From: Spinacia oleracea
Lineage: Eukaryota; Streptophyta; Magnoliopsida; Caryophyllales; Amaranthaceae
Assembly (NCBI RefSeq): GCF_020520425.1
Contig: NC_079487.1
Coordinates: 125,510,385 to 125,574,384 of the forward strand
Direction: 5' to 3'
DNA: 64,000 bases
The position numbers and the translations under genes were made by a program. This document shows positions 1-12,500 of this stretch, piece after piece; positions within the stretch are counted from its first letter, which is position 1, and each line of letters begins with the position of its first letter. Below the pieces are notes generated by a model that worked only from the letters and a program-made list of their open reading frames with translations, made no database searches and was not told the DNA's origin.

Positions 1-2818
1 TGCCATGTTTTCAGCCTTCTTATCATGTGGCTCTTGGTTCAGATAATTCTTGGTATCTTTTCACTGAAAAATGTATCAAAGCAGTATACAGAACAGGCTT
101 CCCAAACATGGCTTTGACTGAAGGGGATGCTTTACCACGGGAAATTTTGACCAAGCTTGTTGATAAGGAAGGAATGGAGTGGGCAAGGCTGGTTGATAAT
201 GAATTTGGCAGTTTATGGCATATGGAAGGATCCCTGGAGACATGGTCTTGGAGTTTAAATGTTCCTATGTTGAGTAGCCTATCTGAAGAAGATAAGGTAA
301 TGACTTATTTTGCTTTGCCTTTTCAGAAAAAATAAAATGTCCCTTGATGTTCACAATTATTTATCATTGTGGCATCCTGCTTCTTGTATGTCATACTTAA
401 AATTGCTGTACTTGTTTTTTGAGCTTCAATGTTCCCAAGATAAGGATATTGTCCGTGTCTTCTGTCTTAGGCATCTCACATGTCACCGACACAACTTGAG
501 GCGGTAGAATGCTACAGAAAACAAAGAAATAAAGTTTCACATTTGAAGAAAAGAATTACTCGTACTTCAGGCTTTAGAGAATACAAGAAGGTTCTTGACA
601 TAGCAAAATTAACCGTGGGAAAAATAAGGCGCCTGAAGATCAGAGAAAAACGCTTGACTGATCGGATTGAGCGGATTGAACCCTCGGGGTGGAAAGAGTT
701 TTTGCAGGTACTGCCTCTATGATTGATAGTGGATACCTGAACATTTTTCTGGTTCTTACTTTCTCAACATATTTAGAAGCTGTCATATTCTAGTAATTAC
801 ATCTTACCCCTGTAACAAAATGAAAAACAAAAATTCCTTACCCAAATTATGTAAAGTTTCAATGCTACATAATAATTCTTTTTAAGCGGCAACTTCAGAT
901 TTTTTTTCCCTTAAATTGGCTGGTTGGTTCCCTCTAGACATTTTCAGGCACCCTTGAAAGTTAGCTCTTTTTTTGTTTATTATGTTTTTGTATGGGACTG
1001 TAAAACTTCGTAATTTCCCTGTCTGTACATCTATTATTGTGACAAATTTCAACTCCAGTTTTACTTGTGGATTGTTCTCGGACCTTTTTTGGCAGTGTCT
1101 TCACTAGATAGGGTCATTTTAGGGTTTTATTCAATACTCCAACAATGCAGAATGTATTTTGACTCTGTCTTTCTGTTCTTGATCAACAGATTAGCAGTGT
1201 TATTCATGAAACTAGGGCATTAGATATCAATACCAATGTGATATTTCCGCTGGGAGAAACTGCATCTGCGTTGCGAGGAGAAAATGAACTCTGGCTTGCT
1301 ATGGTTCTTCGAGATAGAGTGCTGCTGGACCTACAACCGACGCAACTAGCTGCTGTCTGTGGGAGCCTAGTTTGTGAAGGGATAAAACTTCGACCATGGA
1401 AGAATAACAGGTGTGTTACCTTGTTGATTTTCTGGAATATTTATCTTTATTTTGCTTTGGCAGAGATGGAAAGTTGTAGTGCTATAGTTCCCCTTTGTTT
1501 TTCCCTTGTATAACTTAAACCTTTAAGCTCCTGGGAAGATTATTTATTAGCTAATAGGCTAATAATTTAATTTAACGCCTGATTTTTATGGGGTGTTGCA
1601 TGCCAAGTTTAGCTAAGAAGATAGCATTCCTTTTCTTATGATGATAAACTCTCCTTTGGAAACCACATTGCCTTTGTTTTTCAAATTCAACAATTTTTCT
1701 TTGAGCCAAAAAGACACCAGTGTCAAGTGCAATATATGTTGCATATTCATGTGTAGCATAAACGTCTAATCTGAACCAAATATTTTTGATTATTTGAGAT
1801 ACTTCGTTTATTCACCACTTCCTTTTTTTACTGGCTGCAGCTTTATTTACGAGCCTTCTTCCACTGTGCTCAACATTATAAATTATTTGGAGGAGCCAAG
1901 GAATTATCTTTTGCATATTCAAGAGAGACATGATGTACAGGTGCTGACTAATATCTCAGCAATTTGTTCATTGGGGGGGAATTATACTCCCTGTACTTAT
2001 AATCACTCAGCTCGTTATTGAACAATTCCCCTTATGTTTATTAGTCATTAACTCATTACAATTAGGAAATTTAATGTTAAATGGTTTTGTCAACTCGATA
2101 AATGATATTCCCCGTTGTACCAGATTAGTTGACACTTAGACTTGGTTTTTGGTGATAGTTGGTTGGTTATCCATTATTATTTTATTGAAACGGCAGATGT
2201 AATAAAAGGTAGTGGTCCTAGTGTGGTCGTGTTATATTGAAAAAATTATATAAAATAGGAGGCATTGGCTATTTTTTAATTGAACGTGAGAGAATGAGTG
2301 ACCCTAAAATAGTTGTGGGAAAAGAGATTTAAAATAAAAGTGGGTCCTTCTTGAAATAGAAGTGCAAAAACTAATTTGAACATAGAGAGTAATAAAGTAG
2401 AGATGATCCCTGAATGTTTTGCCTTAATCAACACATTTTGTAACTGCAGATATCTTGCTGCTTGGATAGCCAATTTTCTGGTATGATAGAAGCCTGGGCC
2501 TCTGGTTTGACTTGGCGGGAAATAATGATGGATTGCGCAATGGATGAGGGTGATCTAGCTCGACTCCTACGACGGACGATTGATTTATTAGCTCAAGTAT
2601 GTGTGCATCTTGTATATTTCAGAAACTTACTGCATCATTGTAGGATTTGTAGGCACATCTAACGAGCGAATTTTACAAGATATAAGACCTTACAAGGGTA
2701 GTGATTATACTGATTGCAGATTCCCAAGTTGCCAGATATTGACCCTGTCCTGCAAAGCAATGCAAAGATAGCATCCGGTGTCATGGACCGTTCACCAATT
2801 AGTGAGCTAGCGGGATAA
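1..2818 (+). CDS. ISE2: Chloroplast DExH-box RNA helicase ISE2, C-terminal part (5' end outside window)
   Basis: Partial gene. Exons seen: <1-296, 471-707, 1190-1410, 1841-1940, 2450-2596 and 2720-2818, all with GT..AG introns and consistent phase, giving about 365 C-terminal residues and a TAA stop at 2816-2818. The helicase core lies off the left edge; what remains is the region after the core, ending in the DSHCT-type helical domain of Ski2-like helicases (motifs such as LWLAMVLRDR, FIYEPSSTVLNIINYLEEPRN and EAWASGLTWREIMMDCAMDE). The C-terminus, IPKLPDIDP...PISELAG, resembles plant ISE2/DExH15 as I know the family. ISE2 is a plastid RNA helicase needed for chloroplast RNA processing and affecting plasmodesmatal permeability (family knowledge). 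The first partial exon reads from position 3 in frame; whether a splice acceptor lies in the first bases cannot be judged. No broken frame in the visible part. Confidence 0.9.
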
Positions 2819-4720
2819 TCTTTTCTATACAGGTGTGCCATGCCTTCATCTATCCCAATTAACACACATGATATCAGTTAGATTGCAATAAAGCTCTGGA
2901 TTTCAATAAAGATCTTGATTTTGTTTGCCCTCCTAATCCAAATTGAAAGTTAGTAATTTGGGTTACCTTACCACTTTGTTAGTTCGTTGTATGTCTAATT
3001 TTCTAACTGTTTTCCCTCCAAGAGTCTCACACTCAGCTAGAAATGTATTTGCTTGTTTTGACTTTTGTCGTATGATTTAGAAATTAGGTTTTCCAGAGAC
3101 GGGCATGAATACGGGTATGGAAAAACGAAACAAGATCTTAAAATTAAAGGACATGCAGGTACGTCAATAATAATACTTCCTCCTTTCTTTATTAATTACA
3201 TCATTTGCACTTTCATACTATTCATATTTTGTCCTCCTCTATATTTTGTGATTTTTAAAAGGAAGGAAAAATATAATAATGAGTGATCTTGTCAGAGATG
3301 TCTTTTGATATATACTTTCAAAATATCAACTTTTATATTTTTTAGTAAAACATAACAATAGATATTAATTGTTAAACTTGTGCATTGATAAGCGCGGAAC
3401 TCCAGCTGATGCAATTAATAAAGAACAAATGAAGTGTATAAGACTAAAAAGTTCTGTTCCGCGAATTTCTTTTCGCTTTCCTTTTCAAGCCATTACCTGA
3501 AGCTTTTCCCACTTCTATTTTATTCCATTTTTGGCAAATCATTTTCCTATATTACTCTCAAAACCAAACCAAAAACAAAATAACTACTCCCTCCATCCCT
3601 AAAAGATTGCCCCATATAGCAAAGTTCCCTTTATTAATTTTTGGGTGTAAAAAGCGCATGTGTTGGTGAGGTTGGTCCTTGAGGAGAGAGATAGAGAGAG
3701 AGAGCAAGTGGGAAAAGTTACTAAATAAGGTATGGGGCAAACAAATAGGGACATCCAAAAAAGGAATACGGAACAATCTTTTAGGGACGGAGGGAGTAGC
3801 AAGTATAACATGAAATGTAGTTAAAAGTGATGGTGATATGGACCATAAGATCAAGCGGCGGCTGCGGCGCACATAATCGTCATAATGGTACATCTTTGTA
3901 GGACAAAAGATTTAGACTCGAGAAGGCACTAGAGTTGAGTAGCTAGATGTGAAAGGTGGTGGATTGTAGGCTGCGAAAGGAAAGATTCCGAACAAAAAGA
4001 AACATCACAATAAGGAAAACAAGAAGATAAAAAAGGAAAGGGAGGGAGTTTGATTTTATTTCAATCTCAATTTCTTTCATCAAGTAAATAGCAATGATAA
4101 TGTTTTACAAAAGCTAATAGAACACATATTCTCATTCCCAAACAAAGTACATGTCTTTATACATCTGCTCATTATCTTTATATCGCCATTAATATATTCC
4201 TTTTATTCACTCCAAATTATTACTGATAGAATTGTGAAACATAATTAATAATTTTTCAATTTCTCCTACTTTCCCCTTTTCCTTGCTGCAGGCGTATTTA
4301 ACTTCAGAGGCTATGAGTGAGTAGAAGAAGTAAAATTAAGCATATCTCATGAAGCAAGTCTTGGATGCTAGTCTGCTAGAGTGCTAGGTATACTCTTTGG
4401 TTCAGTGTACTCCGTATATTGCATTTTCAACATATCCGAATTCATGTGCCTCAAGCTAGAAGGACTGACTTATAGGAATACGCAACAGAGTTTGAATATT
4501 TTTAGAGCCAAATAGTTGTAGTTTGGCTGTAAATACACGAGGGCTACAAGTTGCTGCTCTCGGTTAATGTATAGTCTATTTGTACCGTTGTCTGGTTCAG
4601 ACATGAGGGCTTTGTTGTAACTTAGGTGTATGGTTCGAATGTAGAATTACTTGTAAGGAATGATGTAGCAAATCCAGTTTGTAATCAAATCACAAGATTC
4701 TATATCAATAATAAATATAA
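2819..4720 (+). other. Probable ISE2 3' UTR, split by an intron (3159-4291)
   Basis: After the stop, a good donor (CAG|GTACGT) occurs at 3159 and a polypyrimidine-rich acceptor (CTTGCTGCAG) ends at 4291. The sequence after 4291 is not coding and ends near AATAATAAAT (about 4705), a plausible plant near-upstream poly(A) element. I infer a 3' UTR of two exons, about 2819-3158 and 4292-4720. The proposed intron carries a Stowaway MITE. No transcript evidence is available here, so termination before 3158 is an equal alternative. Confidence 0.4.
3587..3796. mobile_element. Stowaway-type MITE, 210 bp
   Basis: Terminal inverted repeats start CTCCCTCCATCCCTAAAAG and end in the complementary CTTTTAGGGACGGAGGGAG, flanked on both sides by TA (3585-3586 and 3797-3798). 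The CTCCCTCC terminus and TA target duplication are diagnostic of Stowaway (Tc1/mariner-derived) MITEs. The short open frames across it are not genes. Confidence 0.9.
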
Positions 4721-4933
4721 GTGAAGAACCATTCATATACCTCAAGGCTCTTGTGGTTGAACTGTAGTTAAAAAAAATTAGGGGTATAATCGTCCTTTCA
4801 AGTTTTGTATAAAGAAAATATAATCTGCATTTAGAAACTATGTTTTATTAATGAATTGATTTTACATTAACAAAAAAAAAAACTCTATCCATTATGAAGG
4901 CCATGGTTTCGGAGATGGAATGGAGGATAGTTA

Positions 4934-5271
4934 GGGGTTGTTTGGTTGGAGTAATCAAAAAAGGGAAAGGCAATTTAAAACTTCCATTCATTTCGTAGTT
5001 GTTTAGTAAGCCCCACAAGGCCACAACCGACTGACCGAGACATGAACAATAGCATTCTACCGACGAATCGACTTAGTCAATCGTTCTTACTCTACCGCCT
5101 CTACAAACATCAAAGTACAAAATATTGCAAAGGAAAAGCAGATTCCTAAAACACAATGGAAGTTCACAAGAAACACAAAAACTTCTTTTGTTTTGTAGAA
5201 TCCCCTCTCTTGATTCCTTTCCTTTCCCTCCATCTCTTGATTCCTTTCCCTCCCTCTTTCCAAACAGCCCT
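4934..5271. mobile_element. Harbinger/Tourist-like MITE, about 338 bp
   Basis: Ends GGGGTTGTTTGG and CCAAACAGCCCT are imperfect inverted repeats, flanked on both sides by TTA (4931-4933 and 5272-5274), which fits the 3-bp TWA target of PIF/Harbinger elements. The inner ends also pair partly (pyrimidine-rich CTTGATTCCTTTCC tracts). The TIR is short, so assignment is moderate. Confidence 0.5.
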
Positions 5272-5421
5272 TTAAAGAGATCCCTACAATTCTAATACCA
5301 ATGTAGTTCTTGTTAGTCAGAGCTACTTTAATTGGCTTTGTTAATATCCTGTTGAATAATTAATGTCTACTAGTACAAAATAAACCACCACCAACTATCC
5401 GTGAAAAAGGGATATTGCCAT

Positions 5422-5770
5422 TAGACCTGGTTATTAAACAAGGTAGCCCAACGGGTATAAAATTTGGGTTATATCGGGTTTTTATAGATATGGCTCTAAT
5501 TGGATAGGGCCTTTATTGGACAGGGTTAATATAGTGCGAAACTTATAACTCAATAATTTTGAAAATTAAAATAGTTATGATTTAAAAAATTAAATGGATA
5601 GCTTCGTTTTCCCTTGTATCCGCATACGACTCACTTTTTTTTCATTTTTCCTTACCCCCACTATCAACCCACGACCTGCTTTGACCGCCCATTATTGACC
5701 CGCTAAAATTGACTCTTTCATTAACCGGCCCACTTTGACCCCAACCCGACCCGCCCAATAACCAAGTCTA
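5422..5770. mobile_element. hAT-type MITE, 349 bp (family copy 1)
   Basis: Ends TAGACCTGGTTATT and AATAACCAAGTCTA are inverted repeats. The 8-bp flanks ATTGCCAT (5414-5421) and GTTGCCAT (5771-5778) match at 7 of 8 positions, as expected for a hAT target duplication. A second copy of the same family lies at 62332-62698, with similar TIRs and a similar interior (GGGTTTGGGT-type and GACCCG tracts). Confidence 0.85.
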
Positions 5771-6126
5771 GTTGCCATCCACACAACTTTCCAGGACGCA
5801 GAAAGACCACGCATGCAAAACTTAAACAAGGTTTGAAAGAACGAAAACTCTGAACTTTAATCAAAAGGCAGCGTGGCTGCAAATATAGATAATATCCATA
5901 TGAAATTACATCATTTGATCATTGCAAAAAGAAGAGGGGAAAAAGGGCTATTAGGGTAAAACAAAAATGATCCCTGATCAGTAATGTAAATGAATGAAAT
6001 GATATTAGCTATATTTACACAATTGTGGCAACAATTGCCACAAAACTTACATTATACTACACTTGACTTGACCCATAATCGCTCCCTTTATTAGGTTGGA
6101 AGGAAGGAATTAGAGGATGCTTCAAC

Positions 6127-6526
6127 ACCAAATTAACAACCCTTTCTTTTGCTATTTTCCTGCTCTGTATGGAAGTGTGTATTCCGTTGCCTTTTTTCAC
6201 GCCAAAATAGCATAATATCTACTGCAGGCTTGTCGAATATATTATAGTTGTTTATCCAAAGCGCAAACATTAGTAGTAATTTCCCATTGAGCAGGAAAAG
6301 TACCTTGTGATCTTCCAAAACACGCAATTCTTTCCTTCTGTCAGCGACCTCAAATAGCCTTTGCTTCAGCAACCTCCAGAGCACAGCAAAAGTAGAGTAG
6401 AGTAAGCAACTCATGCATGCATCTGAATATCTGATAGTGAGTGTTACAATAATGCTTCAAGTGATATTTCTCATAGATTGCAAAACAAGCTTCCAGTGGT
6501 ATTCATTCGCTATGGGTCATCATCAA
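6127..6526 (-). other. SIN3 3' UTR region
   Basis: Lies directly downstream (minus strand) of the SIN3 stop codon. A 93-codon open frame at 6133-6414 on the minus strand has no recognisable domain and is interpreted as untranslated sequence. Confidence 0.5.
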
Positions 6527-9500
6527 TCATGAGCTTGCAAGCAATCTGCTAAATGGATCTAATCTGCGAGAAGAGCCATTTTGATTTTGTGACTTCGCCT
6601 GGTCATTGCAAGCACTGCTCACACGCAAAGTTCTCCTATTTCTTATCTTCCGGTATAAGAAATCTTCCGTGTCTAATACATATGACACCTACGACACATG
6701 ACAAATTACCATGTGCAATATAAAAATAAAATAAAAAGTGATTTCCACACACTTAAACTCTGTAAAAGCATGCATTCAACCTTTCTCAAAATGTCAATCT
6801 CTTCCAATGATCAAAATACCTTGGACGAATTGCAAGCTATCTTGCACTCTAATCCATTGACAACTTGGACTCCTTCCATAGCCTTGGAACCACTAGAGGG
6901 TTCATCTCCGCTCATTTGTTGGTATTTATTCCTGCTACACCAAGTATCTTAGCTTCAGTGAAGCTTGAGGCTTTAATCAATAATTTACAACTTAAAAACA
7001 TTGCATACCTCTTTAAAAATATCCCAGGCTTCTCTTTCTTATCTGGGACAACTGAGAGGAATTCATTCTGAAGATAGGCTGAAAAATTAGGTTCCATTGA
7101 AACAGCTGTTACTTCAGGTTTTTCAAGCCCTTTCTCCATTAATTGAATGGACAATTGAGTTGGTGAAGATGACTGCAACAGAAACCAAAATGCAAACTCA
7201 GGTGAGACAACTGAACATGAAATTGTGCAATAAAAACCAAAAAAATAAAAGGCAGAAAAAGATATATGACATACGCATTCAATTCGGTATATGTTCTCGT
7301 CATGGAGAAGTACGCGAGCATTTTCATGATAAACGACATCTAAGAATCTGTCAGATTTTCTAGAACTTTCATATGCATATAACTGAAGAAGCTTGTTGTC
7401 CAGTTCCTCAGTGGCCAATATTTGAAGCTGAGATCCAAACACAAAAGCAACCGGAAAACAGTTTAGTTTTATTACAAATACAAAGTAATTAAATAAAAGT
7501 GCATGGGATTTGATAGACCTGCTTGACAAGTTTGTATATAAGCTTGTCTAAAGTGAACAGAAGATATGATTGGGTGCCAACAATGGCTCGACAATCATCC
7601 TCAAATTTGGTGTTGTCAGATGTACCATCAACCAAACTATATAGTGCATTCATGAATCTGTACCAAGAAAACTAACTCAGATTAGAATGCATAAACCAAG
7701 TCAGAAGTTCAAAAAGTAGAAAAATGAAGCAATGAAGCTTTATGACTGGGCAACCTTGAATACAGGTCAGACGGGACTGTTTCATGGGAAGATTTCCATT
7801 TGCGGTCCGCTGTGGTTGAGTTAATCTTTGCAGATTGTATTCTTTCATACAAAGTCTGGCCAAAAAGAGAAACAAGTTAGGTCACACAGGAATAATAATT
7901 AACAAAAAATAATTTGACATGAATATAATTGAGCTCTTCCTTACCTGATGTAGTCTGAATAAAACATAGAACGAGTCGTTTCCATAAAAGATGCGGGAAC
8001 TTTTTCTAATTTCATTTAATGATGCAGGAACATATTTTGCAAGAGGCTTTACTGTTTGCAGATAACGTTCTGAAAGAGGCAATGATATTCCATCTCCATC
8101 TTGTGCATCTGCCATTCCTTCAGCCTCACCCTCACTCTCAACCTTATTATCATTCTCATCATGTTCCCCGTCTTCTTCGTTTTCAGGAGAGCAATCCTCT
8201 CCCTCACCGGACTCACTATGAGAAACATCCCCGTTTTCTGAAGCATTCTCGCTGTCCTCTGATGACCTGTGAGCACTCTCCTCACCTTCATCATCAGCAT
8301 CTACATCATTTTCTCTTCTAGCACCTCTCGGACCACTTCGGTGTGGGGCACTTGATGCCCCATCATTTGGCTTATTTGCAGGCTCTGTGGATGCATCCCC
8401 AAAAACAGCAAAATTATCCTCCTCAAAATCTCCATTCGGAGACAACTCGCCCTCTTCTCTTTCAACTTTGGCATGTCCATTAGACTCTTCGCAGTATCTG
8501 ATTTCTTTGGTGGCAGCTGTTATCACTCCATTTGATGCTGCAACTGGTCTTGTAGAATCAACAGCCTGCAAAATAAAAAGATGATCATTTAGATAAGAAA
8601 AAGGGAAGTTCATCACGACATAATTTAGAACACCAAAGTATCTCTGAAGTTGGTTCATTTGTATGCCTAGTCAAATATTAAAGATGCATCGACTTCTCGA
8701 GGAGTTCACTGTCCAAGTAAATCAGAAGGAAAGAAGAAGTGGCATAATCACCAACACCACATGACAGTTAAAGTAGGGACTGAATGCATACAAAAACCAA
8801 TTGGAAGGGGGAGAAATCTTCCCTTAACTTAATAACTTGTTCATATTTTTTTATAAGAATAACTAAACCTTGTCAATTAAAGAAATACCTCCAGCGATGG
8901 TATATTTCCACCATTTGATCTCAACTCGATCCCACTGTTATCTGCTGCATTCCCAACTCTCAACTGTGTGGTATTATGACCTAATATAGTGTCAAAAATG
9001 CAACAAGCATGTCAACAAGTGAAAACAAACAAACAATAGCAGTCACATTTGAAGTCAAATTAAAGACTGTCCTTGTTGAAAGCTCTTGATATTTATAATT
9101 GAAACATTCACAATAACACTAACTATTTCAGGGCAGAAAGAGCACAAGTAGGAAACTGGAAAGCCTAGGATGAGCGGAGTTTATATTTAGTCCGCTAGTG
9201 TTGCTATGATACCATCACAGTTATGGAAGACCAGAAAACAAACCTGACGGGTTTTCAATATTTCTTCCATGAAATTGCTCAACTCCGGAGGGAAGAGACG
9301 GATTAGAAGCAGTCAATCGCTCGTTAGAAGTGGTTTGTTTTCCGAGACCGAATTCATCGATGACATTACTTTGTGATCGAACTTGATGCAGGCCACTGCT
9401 ACTGGCATCAGGATATCCCTCATCTTTAGCATGATTGCCAGAACTGGATTGTTCTGGTGGACTACTTTCATGTTTGCGAGTAGCAGCACCGCCACTAGGA

Positions 9501-12500
9501 CTTCTATCACTTTCACCAGTAGCAGGACCATCTGTTTTGGAAGCCTCATTCTTGGCTCTTATGGCATCTTCAGAGTCCTCAGCACCTTGAGCCCGAGCAG
9601 GCACACCAAGTACTGGTTCCAGGAAAGCTGTCCAGATTTTCATCACTTTCTCCAACTGTTCAGCTGTACAAACTTCACCGCAGGAATATTTCATGAGTTG
9701 ATATAAATCTTCATGTAACTCTGTATCAGGATACTCAAATTCCATATGGGGAATAATAGGTCGTCTATTTCCAGCAGCAACAGCAAGAAGCACATCATCC
9801 TCTTTGCATTTCTGCTCACTGATCTCTTTAACCTCTGCCAATAAAGCTGTAAAGAGAAGAAAGAGGATCTGATTAGCAAATACTTACGGACTTTTGCCAT
9901 ATCACACCTAATCCTAGCATTAACAGCAAATCAATCTGCCAAAACTTAACAGTAGCAAAGCCAACAACAACCCCCTCTCCAAAATAAAAAGACGCGAGCG
10001 GGAGTTGGGGAAGAGGAGTCGAGGAGAAAACAAGAACCTTTAGACAAAATCATGTTCTTTCACACACAAGCCAGAGCTTCAGGCTGATGGTTTTACTCAT
10101 TTACTGAACCACATGCATGTTTGAGATTATATTTTAAAAAAGAAAAAAAAGATGATGATTGCATCAACACATGGTCAATGAAGTCATGAACAGAGCAGCA
10201 CGAAAGATTACAACCTCCATCTAATTTGTTGCTAAACTGGAATAACAGTTTTATATACAGATTGTAAAAAAGAATCAAATACCTTTTGTACTCAAGCTCT
10301 TAGTGTCTTGCTGTTTGAAGTAGAAACTACGATGATCGAGCGATTTGTGATAATTCTTGGAATATATTTCAGCCCACACCTTGTTGAAATCAGCACGGCA
10401 TCTGGCCCACTCTTCTTGCTTTTGTTTCAAGCGAGTCAATATAACAGGCAAAGAAAGAATTGCATTCTTTCTCAATACATCCATGACATCAAGACCATGG
10501 TCCCCGTATAATCGCTCAATGCATCTTAAATTTATAGCTGAAGAAAAGGAAAGCAATGTCAGACACAATATGACTCTTAATTCTGTGAACATACAGTCTA
10601 GTGTATTGAATAGGAATGTACGTGTAAAGTGGTCCTCTATCCGGATAGGATTTTCTGTTTTTATCATGTTAGAGTTGATTTTGTCCAAAAGATCTTCCAC
10701 GCGCTTAATTGTAACATTCACGGACTCTAACAGCATGTCCAGCTCAAACCTGACAATGGAACATGGCATAGTTAGATAATGACCGTGATAGGGTATGACA
10801 TAATAACAGACAGGAAGCTTAATATATTTCTGAAGTAAAACACCAAGGCATATAAATTCATACAAGGAAACGTAGATATGCAAGCTGAATTCACAGACAT
10901 TTGAGGCAATACAAGTAATCAAGACATGGACTATAAAGAACAACATATAGAAATAATACCTGTCATCTTCACATCGAAAGAGGCTCTCCTCGTACTGATT
11001 TTTCCGCATGTGTTTAAATGAGTAATCCTCACTTCCAGAGGTGACGGAGACCCAATGATCATTCAATACTCCAGCTCCAAGCTCCGTCCTGTGGCTCGCC
11101 AAAGGTATGGGATACTGCATCATTTGCACAGATATGAGGTTACTGAAACAGATCAAACAGACATTTTTTTTCATAAACAACAAATAAAAGAGTCTCAGCC
11201 TACATTCTTCGGAAGCAATCGATAACTAGGTGTGCAACGTTCACAGTTGGAGAGGTCAAGCTCTTGTATAGGTTTTCCTATATATTTATCCTTGTTTGAA
11301 TTTGAAGACAACCTGAGATTTGCAACTTCTTTGTTCCCATAAATAACACCTCTGTCAGTGCGGTCCCTTTCCCTACTTTCACGATCTCTATCCCTGTCGT
11401 CTCTCACCATATCCCGATCTCGCTCCCTATCCTCGGTTTTCACTGATTTTGATTGACCATCGCTGCACAAAAATTCTGGCCACAAGGATTCTGGACAGAA
11501 TGACCACTAAATTATTTATTGAACCCATTTACTTCTGTCTTCACTCAAACAAAAGTAGCTGGAAGTGTTCAAAACTTGTGACACCTAGCAAATTAAATAA
11601 ACGGCTAATGTAGAATAAGTAACCCATGCACATTTAGAAAGAGGGTGTTCATCGCACATACTTTTACTCATAACATTGCTAAGAAATCCATCTGCAAAAC
11701 ATCAATTTCATTCACATCAGAGATATGGCTTGGATCTGAACTGGTGATAATAGAAAACAAAATTGTCTCATATAGTACCAGGTCTCTCACAACGTGCCAA
11801 AAACTCATCAAACCCGTCCACGAGATCTTGGTAATTTGCAAGTATATCACGCACCTACGACGAAATAAAGAAGTGTTCAATCTTTTTACTGATACGCTCA
11901 TTATTAAATAAGAAAGTTAACAAGAACTTCCACAAATTTAAAAAACTCTTATTAAATAATTTAACTTGATTTACAATAATGTTCATCACTGCCAGTCTCT
12001 AGGTTTTAAAAGTGTAACATATAATTTTTTTTTAAAAAGAGAAGGAAAAAAATAGTAATAGAGTAATAGTAAAAACAAACGTAGTGAAAGCAAAAAAGTT
12101 ATCACTGTCAAAAGTCATACCAAAGCTTGCAACTCTTGTCTTGTGATTATCTCCCTGCAGTATATGTGAATGCATTTTAAAAATTCCTGATAATCATCAA
12201 GATTATCCAATCCCTCTTTGACTTTTTCACAGAATGCAAGTTCTTGACTGTACATACCTGCAATAATATCGCCAGTCTAAGGACTTTAAACAGAATAAGT
12301 GAACATACAAAATGTTGACTGTGGGTCTGCCTTATAAAGCCTCGAAGAAGATGGGACCAATAATTTGGTCAAATGAAGCACATTCTTCTCATGTCTATAG
12401 GAAATAAGCTTTCTGGTGTCCCAAACAAAATGTCAGACTAGGATGAAAATCCCACAGAACATAACCAGACATCCTTCAAAAGGAAACAGCGAGTTTGAGC

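Larger units (their letters stand above)
4721..6126. other. Intergenic spacer with two MITEs between ISE2 and SIN3 3' ends
   Basis: Convergent gene ends. Apart from the elements at 4934-5271 and 5422-5770, I see AT-rich unique-looking sequence only. The SIN3 transcript (minus strand) probably ends somewhere in 5850-6100; I cannot place its poly(A) site. Confidence 0.5.

Noticed and set aside
3558..3893. Minus-strand ORF of 111 codons
   Set aside because: It runs through a Stowaway MITE, and no domain is recognisable.
6133..6414. Minus-strand ORF of 93 codons after SIN3
   Set aside because: Lies in the SIN3 3' UTR, past the stop at 6527; no domain and no splice site linking it in frame.
8019..8321. 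His/Leu-rich plus-strand ORF
   Set aside because: Antisense shadow of the acidic tract in SIN3 exon 17.
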